A stretch of DNA of 64,000 nucleotides. Origin: Casuarina equisetifolia. Lineage: Eukaryota > Streptophyta > Magnoliopsida > Fagales > Casuarinaceae. The DNA is taken from positions 21,031,491-21,095,490 of the forward strand of contig CM052361.1 in NCBI GenBank assembly GCA_028551475.1, in the 5' to 3' direction. The notes under the pieces are model-generated. The model saw only the letters and a list, made by a program, of their open reading frames with translations, was not told the DNA's origin and made no database searches. The position numbers and the translations under genes are program-made. Shown here in pieces: positions 37,101-48,896 of this stretch (within the stretch, counting starts at the first letter, position 1; each line of letters begins with the position of its first letter).

Positions 37101-37800
37101 AGGCACGAATTACTCGAAGTATCCAGGCAAATATCATAAAATAATTTTCAAGCTCAGACTGTACCTTCATGAGCTCATGATTTTCGTGGAATCAGATTCC
37201 ACACAGGAATCCATATTCTCATATATATCTCAATAACTACTTCCATTATCAGGGGGAAATATTAAACTTTTAGCAGTGTAGGAAAGCAAAATGAAAGTCA
37301 ATATATTGGTATTCGCATTCGTTGCAAGGCCGGAAAAACTCACTCACATGCATTTCCAAGAGAAAACAAGAAAAGGAAAGCATCGAAATTTAATCTGGAT
37401 ATGTCATTCTCAAATAACTAAACGGCCTTCGTCGTTTCTCACAATGAATAGTGAATCCATCGAGAAACACATACCTATCTAGGCGCTCTTTGATCGCCGA
37501 AAGCAAATTATAGTTATCTTGCTCGTCCGTCGCCAAGGCATTCTTGACAACGAGCTCGCGGTTGATCCTGTCCAGCTTCCGCACGTCGATCGTCTCGGTC
37601 CCGTTCCCCTCTCCACGAGGCTCCGAATACGTCTTCCTGAGCAACGCGAAGTTCGTCCACTGTTGTGACGGAAGTCTCTCCAGCGCCGCCCATCGTAACT
37701 CCTCCTCGTCCTCAGCCACGAACTCTGCATTGGACGGCCTTCCAAAGGATTCCTCACTTTCTCCGGCCTCAAAGAACTCGCTTCCACTCATCGCGGCCAT
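28158..37800 (-). CDS. ABCG31: Full-size PDR-type ABC transporter, ABCG31 (PDR3) orthologue, with Arg in the first Walker A
   Basis: Exons (minus strand): 37800-37475, 37054-36934, 36840-36752, 36220-36136, 35159-34997, 34893-34817, 34696-34552, 34226-33925, 33851-33570, 33242-32926, 32846-32686, 32612-32509, 32358-32202, 32095-32033, 31908-31778, 31670-31338, 31264-30974, 30889-30806, 30605-30472, 30342-30115, 29962-29791, 29704-29617, 29501-29335, 28424-28158. They give 1428 aa; I recall about 1426 for Arabidopsis ABCG31. Layout is NBD1-TMD1-NBD2-TMD2. NBD1 has GPPGSGRST, signature [11 protein letters not shown] and [16 protein letters not shown]2 has GSSGAGKTT (K879), [10 protein letters not shown] and [11 protein letters not shown]. 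The NBD1 Walker A Lys is replaced by Arg (R191). The N-terminus ([11 protein letters not shown]) and C-terminus (VKFLNFQRR) match ABCG31. In Arabidopsis ABCG31 is a plasma-membrane exporter tied to abscisic acid release from endosperm and to pollen coat sterol glycosides. Exon 16/17 and 22/23 borders rest on family alignment. Confidence 0.95.
34518..34547. repeat. GA-rich (GAAAGAGA)n tract beside the exon 7 donor of ABCG31
   Basis: Purine-rich octamer repeats on the plus strand, so the transcript carries a C/U-rich tract starting only a few bases inside intron 7 (donor at 34551-34550). Its closeness to the splice site is unusual, though probably harmless. Confidence 0.85.
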
Positions 37801-38262
37801 AGCGAATCTTCCCCCCTCCTTCTCTCACACACTCAGGGAAGGCGAACCGGTGTGCATGGTCTGTTATTGTACAGATATGCCAGCCTGTTACACTCCCAGG
37901 GGTTCAATTCATTTGCATGGGGTTCCGTGAAGCTTAAGAAAATAAATCTTGAACATAAATAGTAAGAACAAAAGGTCCAATTTGGCCCAAGAATGGCCAC
38001 TAATTCAAGCGCAAAGCTTGTTTAATGTGAAACTGAAATAAAGCGGTCAAATATTTGCGTATCCGCTGAAGTTCGTGCATGCAATCCGTGAACGTGTGTG
38101 CTGCTTTAGCCTGTTTCGTCCGGCATTGACTCATTTCCTAATAAGTAGCTGCTTCCGTGGTTCCTTACCTTCTGGTTGATCTCAGGATCTCAGGCCCGAG
38201 TCTTGTGGACCGAGTGATAGTGCTGTTTCACAGTCGCTGCTGGCTGTCCTATTATTCTTACC
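37801..38262. promoter_or_regulatory. ABCG31 promoter and leader region
   Basis: This stretch lies upstream of the ATG at 37800 on the minus strand and ends at the copia LTR at 38263. The LTR element therefore sits only about 460 bp from the start codon. No clear TATA box was found. The assignment is by position only. Confidence 0.4.
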
Positions 38263-38539
38263 TGTTAGAGATAAGCGTGTATCTTTAACAATATTCTCTT
38301 CTAATATGATTTGATATTATCACCGTATGTGTTGTCTAATTTAGGGAATTACTTATATGTATGGTGCAACAATATTTCCTTTATTATTTGTATATTTTCC
38401 TTTATTGGTTTGTCCTTAGGTTATATAAAGGACTAGTCTGTACACAGTTTTCTCATTCAAGCAATATAAAAAATTCCCAACTCCATGTCTTCCTTTGTTA
38501 TTGCTTTGTGACATACCCTTTGCTTCTTGCTTTCTAACA
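38263..38539 (+). repeat. 5' LTR of the copia remnant
   Basis: Starts TGTTAGAGATAAGC and ends TTTCTAACA. A partial second copy of its last 60 bp (TTCCTTTGTTATTGCTTTGT block) follows at about 38565-38610, so a small internal duplication has occurred. Confidence 0.85.
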
Positions 38540-39305
38540 GATTTCTCATTCATTCAAATTCTTGCATTCCTTTGTTATTGCTTTGTGACATTACAATTTG
38601 CTTCTTTTTGTCCTTCAAACTATCAACGCTTAGTTGGAAAATTCATTTACCTCACCATGACTAGGCCAAACATATGTTATGCGATACATATTCTTAACCA
38701 ATTCATACATGCTCTGGTCACATATGAATACAACCTTAAAAGTTATAAAATATTTAAAGGGGTGTCTTGGACTTGGAATTATTTTATCTTAAAATTACAA
38801 CATGGAGATGACAGTATATTGTGACACTAATTATACTAGATGTCTTATAAGCTAACGATCAACAACATGTTTTGTTATAAAATTGGATAATTCTCTCTTA
38901 TCTTGGATAACAAAAAAGTATCAATTGTCCCCTTATCTTTAGTTGAATCAGAATATTGAGCTATGACAAAGACTACTTGCAAAGTTATTTAATTAAGATG
39001 ACTACTACGTGATCTCGAGATCCTAATAAAGGGTTCCACCTAGTTATTCTGTAACAATGATGTAGTCCTAAAGCTTGTAGCAAACCCTATAGTTTATGAA
39101 GGGACAAAACATATTGAAGTAGATTGCCACTTTACAAGAAATAAAATTTAGGAAACGGTCATCAAGACAAAGGAGATAAGAACCATAGAACAACTTACAG
39201 ATATTTTCACTAAGGCTCTCTATCAGCGACAACATGCATATCTTTTAAGTAAGTTTGGTGTGTTTAATGTTTACAAACCACCAAAATTATCAATTTGAGG
39301 AGGAG

Positions 39306-39593
39306 TGTTGGAGATACGTATATATCTTTAATAATATTCTCTTCCAATATGGTTTGATATTATCACCATATGTGTTGTCTAATTTAGGAAATTATTTATA
39401 TGTATAGTGCAAGAATAATTCCTTTATTATTTGTATATTTTCCTTCCTTGGTTCGTCCTTAGGTTATATAAAGGACCAATCTTGTACACAATTTTCTCAT
39501 TCAAGCAATAAAAAAATTCCCTAACTCCATGTCTTCCTTTGTTATTGCTTTGTGACATTACCCTTTGCTTCTTGCATTCCTCTATAACTAACA
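39306..39593 (+). repeat. 3' LTR of the copia remnant
   Basis: Follows the polypurine tract at 39294-39305 and ends near CTATAACTAACA. An ATATC pentamer run (39598-39617) comes directly after it. Confidence 0.85.
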
Positions 39594-39830
39594 TTCATAT
39601 CATATCATATCATATCAACAACACCCACAAAATTGGATTGACAGCAAAGTTAGCACCCCAAAATTTAAGTTCTTCTTACGTATATAATGATAATATTCTT
39701 ATTAACAATTTTAGACAAACATAACAAGGATTGCACTAAGATATTTAGTTGAGAATATCTCTCCCTAACAAACACCTTCGCCAATTCCTTTTATTTCTCC
39801 TTGGAAAGCAATATTGAACATCCATCTTAC

Positions 39831-39880
<50 letters not shown>

Positions 39881-40229
39881 TACTAAACCATTTACAAGAT
39901 GTTCGTAAAAATACAACAACATGCTCTGACAAAATCGCCCAAGAGGTTGCCTGTATCCCTGTTAGTATTTTACAACGAGGCTAGGGGAAGAACAAGAATC
40001 CTCCGACAGTCTTACACCCAAACGTAAAGCTAAAACCAAAAGGAGGATGCGAAACGGCCAGATACTGCTACCTAGTAGTACATCAATAGAGAGCCGTACT
40101 AGCCTCCTCTGCAGAGCTGGTGGATATAAAGCTCAAAAGGAGCTCCAAAAGTCTCCCAGGAGATAAATAGTTCGAAATTCACTTCTATACAAAAGGAAAA
40201 GGATTTCTACATTGACATTCAGCATGATA
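39594..40229. other. 3' flank of DDB2
   Basis: The spacer holds the compound microsatellite and, to its right, less AT-rich sequence that should be the DDB2 3' UTR. No other gene is seen. Confidence 0.55.
39830..39880. repeat. Compound (TA)n(GA)n microsatellite
   Basis: About 13 TA units run straight into about 12 GA units, downstream of DDB2. Confidence 0.96.
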
Positions 40230-43200
40230 TTAGCGTTTGGCCTTATTAGACCGGACAGTTAATTTCCATTCAGGTTTTTTGGACTTCAAGCCCTTGGAGC
40301 AGAGTTTGTCATCATCAGAATCATCGTTATTTTTATCTCTTAACTTTCGACTCCGCTTCTTCTCAGCTTTTCCACAAACAATTATCTTCCTTTCATCCTT
40401 CTCCTCCACAGGCTCTGACTCCTCTCTTGGCCTCCAAATGAATAGTGATCTATAAGAATAGCAAAATTAGACTTAACAGAATCAAAAGCTAACTAAACTT
40501 ACATTTCACATCCAGAGTTCTTTATTTTCAGAATCGAAAGGAACCCAAAAAAAAAAAAACATGAGTCTTCCCTCTAGATTAACATGGGAACAATGGAATT
40601 TTAAATCATTAAGACACTTATCCAGCTCAATAGTTTCAGATTCACTTAATCATATCAAAAGAAAAAATAAATTATTGGGAATTTAACTCAAAATCAATTT
40701 AGGTTTACATATAACCCCCTCCCACCGGGTGATATTTAATCTCAACAAGATATTAAGCAGAACCTTCCACAAATAGGTTATATTAAAAAAACCATATAGA
40801 AAACTACATGATTCATTTAACTCAAAGAAATGCCGAGTACATTTACACAGGTAGTAGATATGCAGAGATGCTACCAACAGAAATCATTCCTTCTTTAGAA
40901 AGGACACAAGATGACGTGAAACCCGCAACAAAGTCGGCCTAGTGTTTCATCAACCAACAAATCAATCTTAAGTAGCTCCAATAACCGAAGACATAAAGGA
41001 GGAACCAGTTAACAACTTTGCACTTCAGATCAGCAGTTAAAAAAAAAAAGAACAGAGTCCCAACCTCGAACTACCAGTTGCCAAAACATCATCGCGTGGG
41101 TGTAGCTTGTTCACAGGACTAATAGTTGTGATGTTTGGATCCATCACCTCAGCAACCAACTGTCCCGTGCTGATGTCTATGAAATCAATGGGATGTAAGG
41201 CCGATCCATTATAATTTTCACTAATGTAACGACCAATTACTGCAAGGGACTCCGATTGGTCCTGCAACAAAAATGCATCTCAGTTAAAGGAAATAAAAAT
41301 AATCAAAGAGTGTGTTTGCTACCATAAACATTAGCTGAATTATATCACCTTTGGATCCCATTCAGCTTTAAAAGGAGTTAAATGTCTATTAAAGTCATGA
41401 CTATGCACAATTTCTCGGCTTGGGGATTCCAGATCACCAAATATTGAATCCCATATGCGTAGACGATTGTCCTGTGATGTAGTAAGTATTTTGCTGCCCG
41501 ACACAGGAGAAAAATATGCTGAGTTAACAACTCGCTTATGTGCAAGGTCATAGAGGGAAGAACCAGCTTCCAGTCGACGCATATCCCATATACGAGCCTG
41601 AGGTGCAGAAACCATATAAGGTTCAGTTCAAAGATAATAACATTTATAAAATTGTGGGATCCCATATTTACAAGTTAAACGGGAAGTGAGATCCTTTCGT
41701 AGTAAAAATTCCATCATAACTCTTTTGAGAATAAAATATTCATAATTATGGGAGAGAAGAGTATGAGACGCACTTGACTTGGCATACCAGGGATCCAAAA
41801 GACAAATACATAAAAGCTCAACAAGTGATTGTATCAAGAACTTACAAAATGATCATTTCCGCAGCTCAAAAGAAGGTCTGGTTGAACAGGATTGCAGTGG
41901 AGTCCAACAACTTTGCTACCTTTCTTATGGATCAAAATCGCCTCCCCAACTTTGTAGTCAGTGCGAGTATCCACCCTGAACATGCCATGAGAGAAGATCA
42001 AACCTGAAAGTGAGTAGGTCTGCTGGTGCAAACAAAGGAAGAAGTAATTACTTTATTCACAAGGGAGTAAAAAATCTAGCCATGACCTGTGTATTGGGAA
42101 ACTCAAAATGAATCTATACCATATATAAACTCCTTTACCACCACCATCTATCAACAGAACAATTCTAACTAATTAGTCCACTCATTTGAGGTCGTTTTTG
42201 TCATCAACTATAAAGGCAGCCCAATTAGGTATAACAAAATGGAAAAAAGGAGTAAACGTTCATCAGAAAGCTGTGAAGTAACTACCAATTACTGCAAACA
42301 TGGTTGCTACTTTCAGAGATATAATTCAGTAGCCAGCCAATTCAGATGGGCAACTTCTGACTGAAATTGAACAAAGATGGCAAAACCTTGTAAAACAAAG
42401 TACCAACTGCACCGGAAAAAGGGTCTCTTTTTGGCTAGGAACACTTCTCATTAACTATTTTCATATGAATTTTTCTAAACACCTTACATTTGCAAGAAAA
42501 ATACTTACAAGTAGAGAAAGCCGAAGTTATCAGCGACAAGCACAACACCTTTCTCTGAGTTGACATCCATTCCATAAAGCATCCTCCAATTGCTCGGACC
42601 CTATAAGTAAATAAAACTTAATCCATGCCTGATGAAAATAATACATAAGTCAGTTCATTAAACAAGTATAGAAGTCACACTTCCCTGTTCTTTCTGTCCG
42701 ACTCTGTTCCCAAAACCCTTCTCCACCCTAAGGAGACCCACAATCCCCGAAATGCAGGAGAAAGGCGAGGACACCTTATGTTACTTCTCCTTTTTCTACC
42801 CATCTCTTTTCATATCTAACGAGTAAGCACAAATGAAAACCTTCTTGCCCCAACAGAGATTTCTAAGTACCAAGACAATCTCTTTTCCCTCACTCACAAA
42901 ACTAGAAAAGGCTGTTGCACAATGCAAAGCATTCTCAGATGCATCTAATGTCCTTTGAACTTAAAAAGACGTCAGATATTGGGCATATAAATCAATTCCT
43001 TACATTCCCTTTTTTTTTTTTTTCCCTAAAAAAGGTTCGTATCTCCATACATCCAGACTGAAGAATATATATACTGGGCATACTGAGGATCTCGCCGGAT
43101 ATGTATGTGTCTAATTAATTCGAAATAAACAAGCTACCAATGCAGAAACTTTTGAAGCTTCGGTCTTTAATAATCAGTTTCCTTAGCACAGTTATACAGG

Positions 43201-45520
43201 TAAAAGCAACTCGGGACTTATAAGGTGACATGAAAAGTACACTTTTATGAACCATAGAAAAAAAATGGAGGGACCTTTCACCTGCCATCCATCAGGATTA
43301 AGGTTTATTGGCGACAGTGAAATCCCAGTCTCCAAGTCAGTGCAACTTATTGTTCCATCTGACGATGCAGCATATATCATATCATCATTTGCAGGTTTGA
43401 ACCTGTATGTACTCAGATAATACTATTTAGCTTTCTGACACTTGGATATACATATATAAATATAAGTAGATACATGAGAGGAGGGGAGAGAGAAGAAGGA
43501 GGCTCTGGCCCCGTAAAAGATAACTAACCTCATGTTATTCACTATACAAGAGTGCACATTTCCATAGACTGTCTTTTCATGCACTTTAGCAAAATCCCAG
43601 ATTCCAACTTGTCCTTTCTTTAACATCAAACCAGGAAAAAGAAGGAACAAATATCAATTATCTCAAACAAGTACACAAGACAGAAACTTGAACTTGAACT
43701 TGAACCAAGCCATGACAAACAATGTGAGTACGACTGACCTTATCTCCTGATAAAAGGATGTTATTGTATTTTGGATGGAACTCTAAGCACGTTATACGTC
43801 TACTATGATATCTGATCACTGCACAATTCACCCGATCTGGGATTATGAATGCTGGTTTGATCTATTCCACAGGAGATGAGAAATACAATAAATTCATCAT
43901 TGTCAACAGATAACAATACAGTGATAAGGATCAATTGTCAATTGAACCAGAAATCTGAAAAGGTGACATATTTACAAAGTCCAGAACACATATACTTGGT
44001 CTCAAATTTGAAATTTATATTTCAGACATAAAGTGAACATTAATAAAAATCTTGAATGCCACCAAAGAAAACATACAAAATATTTTGTTTGGACAAACAA
44101 GAGTATAATCATGACATAGAAGGTCTAATAGGTAAATAAATCTCAGACAAAGATCAATAACTCTTTCAGACCAAATAACAGCAAACATGTAAGCTTCAAA
44201 ATAACAACACCCAACAATAGCTGCATGATTCAAAGTCCAGTGGAATCCGTGGTAAAAACTTGAGGTTACAATCTGAAGAAGAACTCTACTTTTCCACCCT
44301 AAAAAGAAAAAAACTAGGATAACTAAAAAGACGGCAAGGCAACAGTGATACAACCCACTGTTCTCGCTCGTCCCAATTCACCCTTCTTTTTGCTTGAGTT
44401 CTAAATTTATCAGAGTGAGTTCAAAAGATTCAGCACCCCACTTCCCTACTACCCCAAGAAAACTAAAATATATTCAGGAAACTCTAACGCATTTGAACTT
44501 CATTACCATGGAAACAAGCGCAAAAATACATCCATCCTCCTGAAAATTATCATCCTCGAGAGTGATGTTGAACATTCTAGCAACCTAATAGGCAAAAATT
44601 GATGACTAGAGGTACTAATGCGAATTCTATATCAGCAGAATACTTTGCCTATAGAAGACCCAAATATTAAGGGAAAAGTCAAGAGAAAAAGAAAAAAGAA
44701 ATCCTTAGCTACAACGAAAACCAAACAGATAGTGAAATGGAGGCTCACCGGAAGGACGCCAGTTCTGAGCTGGCGCTCAAAGACAAATTCCAATGGATTA
44801 CTGGTATTTCTGCGGGGTGCAGGGATGACCCCATGCTCGGTAGACACTCGATGTGGGCAGGTCATTGTAGTGTGACCTTCAATTTACAAAATCCACGAGT
44901 CAAAAGGCATAACCAACATCATAAATTCCTAAAAAGAGATCTCCAGGAGGAGCACATATGATCAAGAACACAACATATACCAAACCAAACCAAACCAACC
45001 CACACCAAACAAATCCCAATTTCCAAAAAAAAAAAAACAATCAACAAGGGGACTTCCACTCTATTTGCATAGAAACCCAAGAAAGTAAAGAAACAGGCAA
45101 GTGGAAATTTACCAGGCATTTTGCAGAGAAAGCACGGTTTCATAGGGCAGTCAATATATGTAGCCCCTTTGAATCCCGCTTCATGACCCGCCCTTTTGCA
45201 AACCTATAATAACAAAAAAAAAAAAAACCACAGAAATCACACATCAACAACAGAAAACACATACACGGAGTATAAAAACCGTATAAGGGTACCACAGCAA
45301 GAAAAACTCTTACTTTGCAAACTTTCTTAAGACTAATAGTAATGGGCGCTTTCCCTTTCCTCTTCTCGTCCAGAGCTTCCTCCTTTCTCTCTTCATTTTC
45401 TCTCTCCACAACTTCCTCATCTTCTTCTTCTTCTTCTTCTTCTTCCGACGAGCTCGGTTCAGAATCCGAGTCTCTCTCAATGACCACTTTCGGAAAACGA
45501 CCTCTGCCTTGCCGGGCCAT
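40230..45520 (-). CDS. DDB2: DAMAGED DNA-BINDING PROTEIN 2 (DDB2), WD40 protein with N-terminal zinc knuckles
   Basis: Eleven exons join in frame: 45520-45314, 45203-45113, 44876-44749, 43861-43739, 43617-43529, 43402-43282, 42600-42509, 41975-41846, 41597-41349, 41261-41065 and 40449-40230, giving 548 aa. The N-terminus is strongly acidic with an eight-Glu run. Next come Cys/His motifs: C68-x2-C71-x4-H76 and a CCHC knuckle C93-x2-C96-x4-H101-x4-C106. The WD40 propeller follows ([69 protein letters not shown]). A basic/acidic tail ends in RSNKAKR, likely nuclear. DDB2 binds UV photoproducts in DNA and, through DDB1, brings a CUL4 ubiquitin ligase to start global nucleotide excision repair. 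The frame opens upstream without ATG, so the ATG at 45518-45520 is the start. It lies between PRISE and cis-prenyltransferase, as in Arabidopsis. Confidence 0.95.
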
Positions 45521-46040
45521 TTGGGAAACCAACCAAGAGCGAACAACGATACCAGAGACGAGGATTGAGAAATGTAAGGGAATTGACCGAGAGCTGGAAT
45601 TAGGAGCGACCAGGAAACAGTAACCGACCTTTCCGCAGGAGAAGCTTTGGGGCTTAAGTTACTCGAATGGCCCCCAGAAACAGGTTTTGGATATGCATAC
45701 TCTTGAAATATGGCCTCGAGTATCGGGGTATATCCGGTACTGTGCTTTCCGGTCGTGGCGGGAGAAGACGTGGCTCATCATATGCCGTTCGAGCTCTCCA
45801 CGACAAGGAAACGATACCGTTTGACATATCCTTAGCTTGATGTAGGGTATGCTTGTAATATTGACCACAATACAAATAAGCATTTGGTTGAAATTGAAAA
45901 AGAAAAAAAATTGTATTTTTATTATGTAATATCATATAAGAAAATATGTTGAAGCACACATTGGCTTAATGATTAGTCAAGATGGCTTGTAACATCTTGA
46001 TTTCAAATTTGGTACTAGGGTAAGTAAATGGGTGTATATG

Positions 46041-46043
<3 letters not shown>

Positions 46044-46087
<44 letters not shown>

Positions 46088-46088
46088 T
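46044..46088. repeat. (TA)n(CA)n microsatellite
   Basis: About 18 TA units followed by about four CA units, in the DDB2 to cis-prenyltransferase spacer. Confidence 0.95.
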
Positions 46089-46437
46089 AAAAGAAAACAT
46101 AGTTGTTCATTTAAAATAAATAAGCAAAATTAGAGATACATGTATTTTCAATTATTACAAGTTTAGCTTTTAGTTTTTTTCCGATAAAATTAAAGGCACT
46201 AATTAGTTGTTTCTAGCTCTATAAGATAATTAACATAAGAGTTTCAAAAAGCGAGTACATGATGTGGGCTTGAGTCAGACCAAGCAAAAAGCGGGTCGAT
46301 TATAGCCCGAGGGAAGATGGACACAGTGAAATGGATCAGACCCAGCAAAAAGTGGGTCGATGTGGATAAATAAATGTCAGGAGAAAGCGTCCTCCCTGGG
46401 AAGTCTTTCGATCTCAACTATTAGGAGATGAAAGGGT

Positions 46438-46456
46438 GGGGGGGGGGGGGGGGGGG
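46438..46456. repeat. Poly-G tract, 19 bases
   Basis: An unbroken run of 19 G. Such runs can fold into quadruplexes and are error-prone in sequencing, so the length is uncertain. Confidence 0.85.
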
Positions 46457-47760
46457 AGAGCTTGAAAAAACGGATTAGAGCTCCTTCCGTATAAGAATTG
46501 CTGCAACTGGAGGTGAAAGGTGTTAGGATTAGTGGAATAATTAAGTTAAAAAATATGGTTGTCATTAAAATCATGAATTTTTATGTAATTATGAAATCAA
46601 AAAATATCTTCTAAAAATAATAGATTTTTTGGTAACATCATATTATGATTCTTATTTTTATGAGCAAGTAGGTTTTTCGACTAGATTTTTTTAAGATTTA
46701 TCTATAAATAGGAGAAGTATAAAGAAATTTAATGGGCAAGTTGAAAGAGTCTTCATAGGGAGCTAATTATTGGAGAGGGTCTGTCTCACAAATTTTAATT
46801 GGTAAGAGAATTCATAAGATATTTATTTAAGAATAAAGAATGTATGAGAAAATCTAATAAGAAGAGACTACAAGGGATGTAGGACATTATAATGTTTTGA
46901 ACCTTTTAAATCTATTGTGTTTAGGTGTATACATTATTATATTTATGTGTTTGATCTCTATGTAGGTAATGTGATTTTATTGAATCCCTCCAATAAAAAA
47001 GAAAGTGACAAGGGTCTTGTATGATAGAGAAAAAAGGACCATAATCCAAAGATAGACCCAATTCAATGGATGATGGGAAGTACGACTTGCCCAAAACTGG
47101 GGGACACGGGAGTGTTAATGCCCCCTTATCACCGGTTCTGAGGTGGATAGAAAAAGACCCACTAAAACTCCTAGGACAATTACTTTTTATGTACATCTAT
47201 ACTAGACTTGACCAACTGCCTACACTAGCTCTCGTACGTTCTCGACAGCTCATTCTTGTTCAAGTATCTAATGTGCACCGACAATTTTTGGATACTTAAT
47301 AACAAGATGCGGCAAGTTTTTACAACTCTCTGTTTTTTATCAAGTTGATGCACAACACATTTCATAAGAAGATTAACTAGGTCTCGAGTATTATAAGCTT
47401 TCTTGAACAATTAATTTTGCTTTATATTAAGTTTTAACTAGTATAATAATTTATTTTTTACTAACAACTATATATCTATACTAATTGATTATATTTTTCT
47501 TTTTTTTGAATTTTTACACTCCATCAAGTTTATGTCATAAAAGATTAGGTATTACATGTTGTCTTACGTATATTTCTAACAAATTTGACATTTCAATCCA
47601 TCTATATTATTAATATAAATGACAAAGCCATTTTCCTTTAAAAGATTAAAAAAAAAAAAAAGCTCATTCTTGTCTAATCAGAGTCTTTCTTTCAGTGGCA
47701 TGTTTCGGTCCTTTTTTACATTACTTAAAAAAAGTGAGTTACCGATTTAGATATAACATT

Positions 47761-47818
47761 CTATCATTATCTTTTAGACAATTAGACATCTATCATTGTC
47801 GTCTAGACAATTAGACAT
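47761..47818. repeat. 29-bp tandem duplication
   Basis: Two adjacent 29-bp copies share CTATCATT at the start and TAGACAATTAGACAT at the end, differing at about three bases. Confidence 0.85.
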
Positions 47819-48896
47819 CACCGTAATCACAACAACCCAATTCTGAGAGTGCCCTTTTCTTTGTTCCATTTGTTTAGTCTCTGGTCCTATCCGTTCTAAC
47901 TCCGGTAAACTAACAAGCCTTCTCCCAACATCAGTTTCATTGTCCAAATAATGACAGGATAAAGATAGTTGAAGGAAAAGAAAGAAAATTGATCTACTTA
48001 CACGTCCAACTTGAGCAGAAACGATTGGCTGCAAACAAAGGAACTTTGTCATTTATGAATTGTTTTTCGTGAAGTCTAGAATTTGAGAGTCGAGACAGGA
48101 GGCCTAACTCCGTGTGTAGCCCACGACAAATCCCGTACCTAGCATGTACCCGGGAAATAGGCGAGGGGCAACGCAATCACCGCTATCAAATCAGCATGGC
48201 CTTTCGCCGTTTGAAAAAAATCCAGATTTTTGGTGGCAAAATTTGATCTTCTCGTTCTCGTTCTCTTTCTTTTTTGTATGGGTGGTATGAGTCGAGATGT
48301 CAAGCATCGATGCAGAGAAGTACCCTAGTCCACATACGTCTCAGCTACTTCCCCAAGGACAGTACCAATTGCCAATAATTGTGGGCCATTTCTCTGGACC
48401 AGCGGGTGACCAACAAGCTATCAACTTTTTTGGGTGATTCGGATGAATCCCGAACAACAAGGTACAAAACTTGGAACTTGGATCATTGAGCACGTTTGAA
48501 ACCTGTCCACATTGGTCAGAGACGTCTCAGAACTTCTTAGTCATGCTAAGCTACATAATACAAAGAAGTAAAATGAAAATAACGTAATTGTTGGTTATTG
48601 TGTAACTCAATAATTCGGATCAGGATTGAAAGGAGCCACCTTGACCCCTTTTCTTTAGTTATTAATGTTTTCTGCCAGGAAAAAAATGTGAAAAATGAGG
48701 CAAAAGACTCCCTCTCTCTTTTAAACCGCTCCATACGGCCTCTCCTCCAACAGGATCACCAACGTCCCGCTCAAAGCTTCGGCTGCGTGTTGTGTCATAA
48801 GAGAACTCAAGACAGCAGCAGGAACAGTAGTAGCAGAAGCTGAAGAAGAGGCAGAAGTAGGAACCGACAGCTTAAACTCTTAGCTAAGTGAGGACA

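Larger units (their letters stand above)
38263..39593 (+). mobile_element. Decayed, internally deleted Ty1/copia LTR retrotransposon
   Basis: Two direct LTRs (38263-38539 and 39306-39593) begin TGTTAGAGA / TGTTGGAGA and end in CTAACA. By eye they differ at about one base in ten, so the insertion is old. Both contain TTATATAAAGGA, a likely promoter box. The inner 770 bp keeps only the 3' end of pol: [20 protein letters not shown] (reverse transcriptase end) and EGTKHIEVDCHFTRN and QLTDIFTKALYQR (RNase H), with stop codons. The purine tract TTTGAGGAGGAG lies directly before the second LTR, the classic copia 3' junction. Gag, protease and integrase are missing, as is a clear primer-binding site. 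No matching target duplication was found. Confidence 0.9.
45521..48896. other. Divergent intergenic region between DDB2 and the cis-prenyltransferase
   Basis: Both promoters should lie at its ends. Contents: (TA)n plus (CA)n at 46044-46088; a 19-base poly-G tract at 46438-46456; two copies of a 'cagaccnagcaaaaagngggtcgat' phrase near 46276 and 46335; two 29-bp tandem copies at 47761-47818; and poly-purine stretches. A 78-codon plus-strand frame at 47066-47299 is unassigned. A tract near 45955-46040 with 'tggcttaatgattag' and 'gatttcaaat' faintly resembles the A and B boxes of a tRNA-derived SINE, but this is weak. Confidence 0.6.

Noticed and set aside
38495..38824. 109-aa frame with a reverse-transcriptase-like middle
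   Set aside because: It spans the end of the left LTR and the remnant pol tail of the copia element; not an independent gene.
45310..45623. Ser-rich plus-strand frame opposite DDB2 exon 1
   Set aside because: It is the antisense reading of the Glu run of DDB2.
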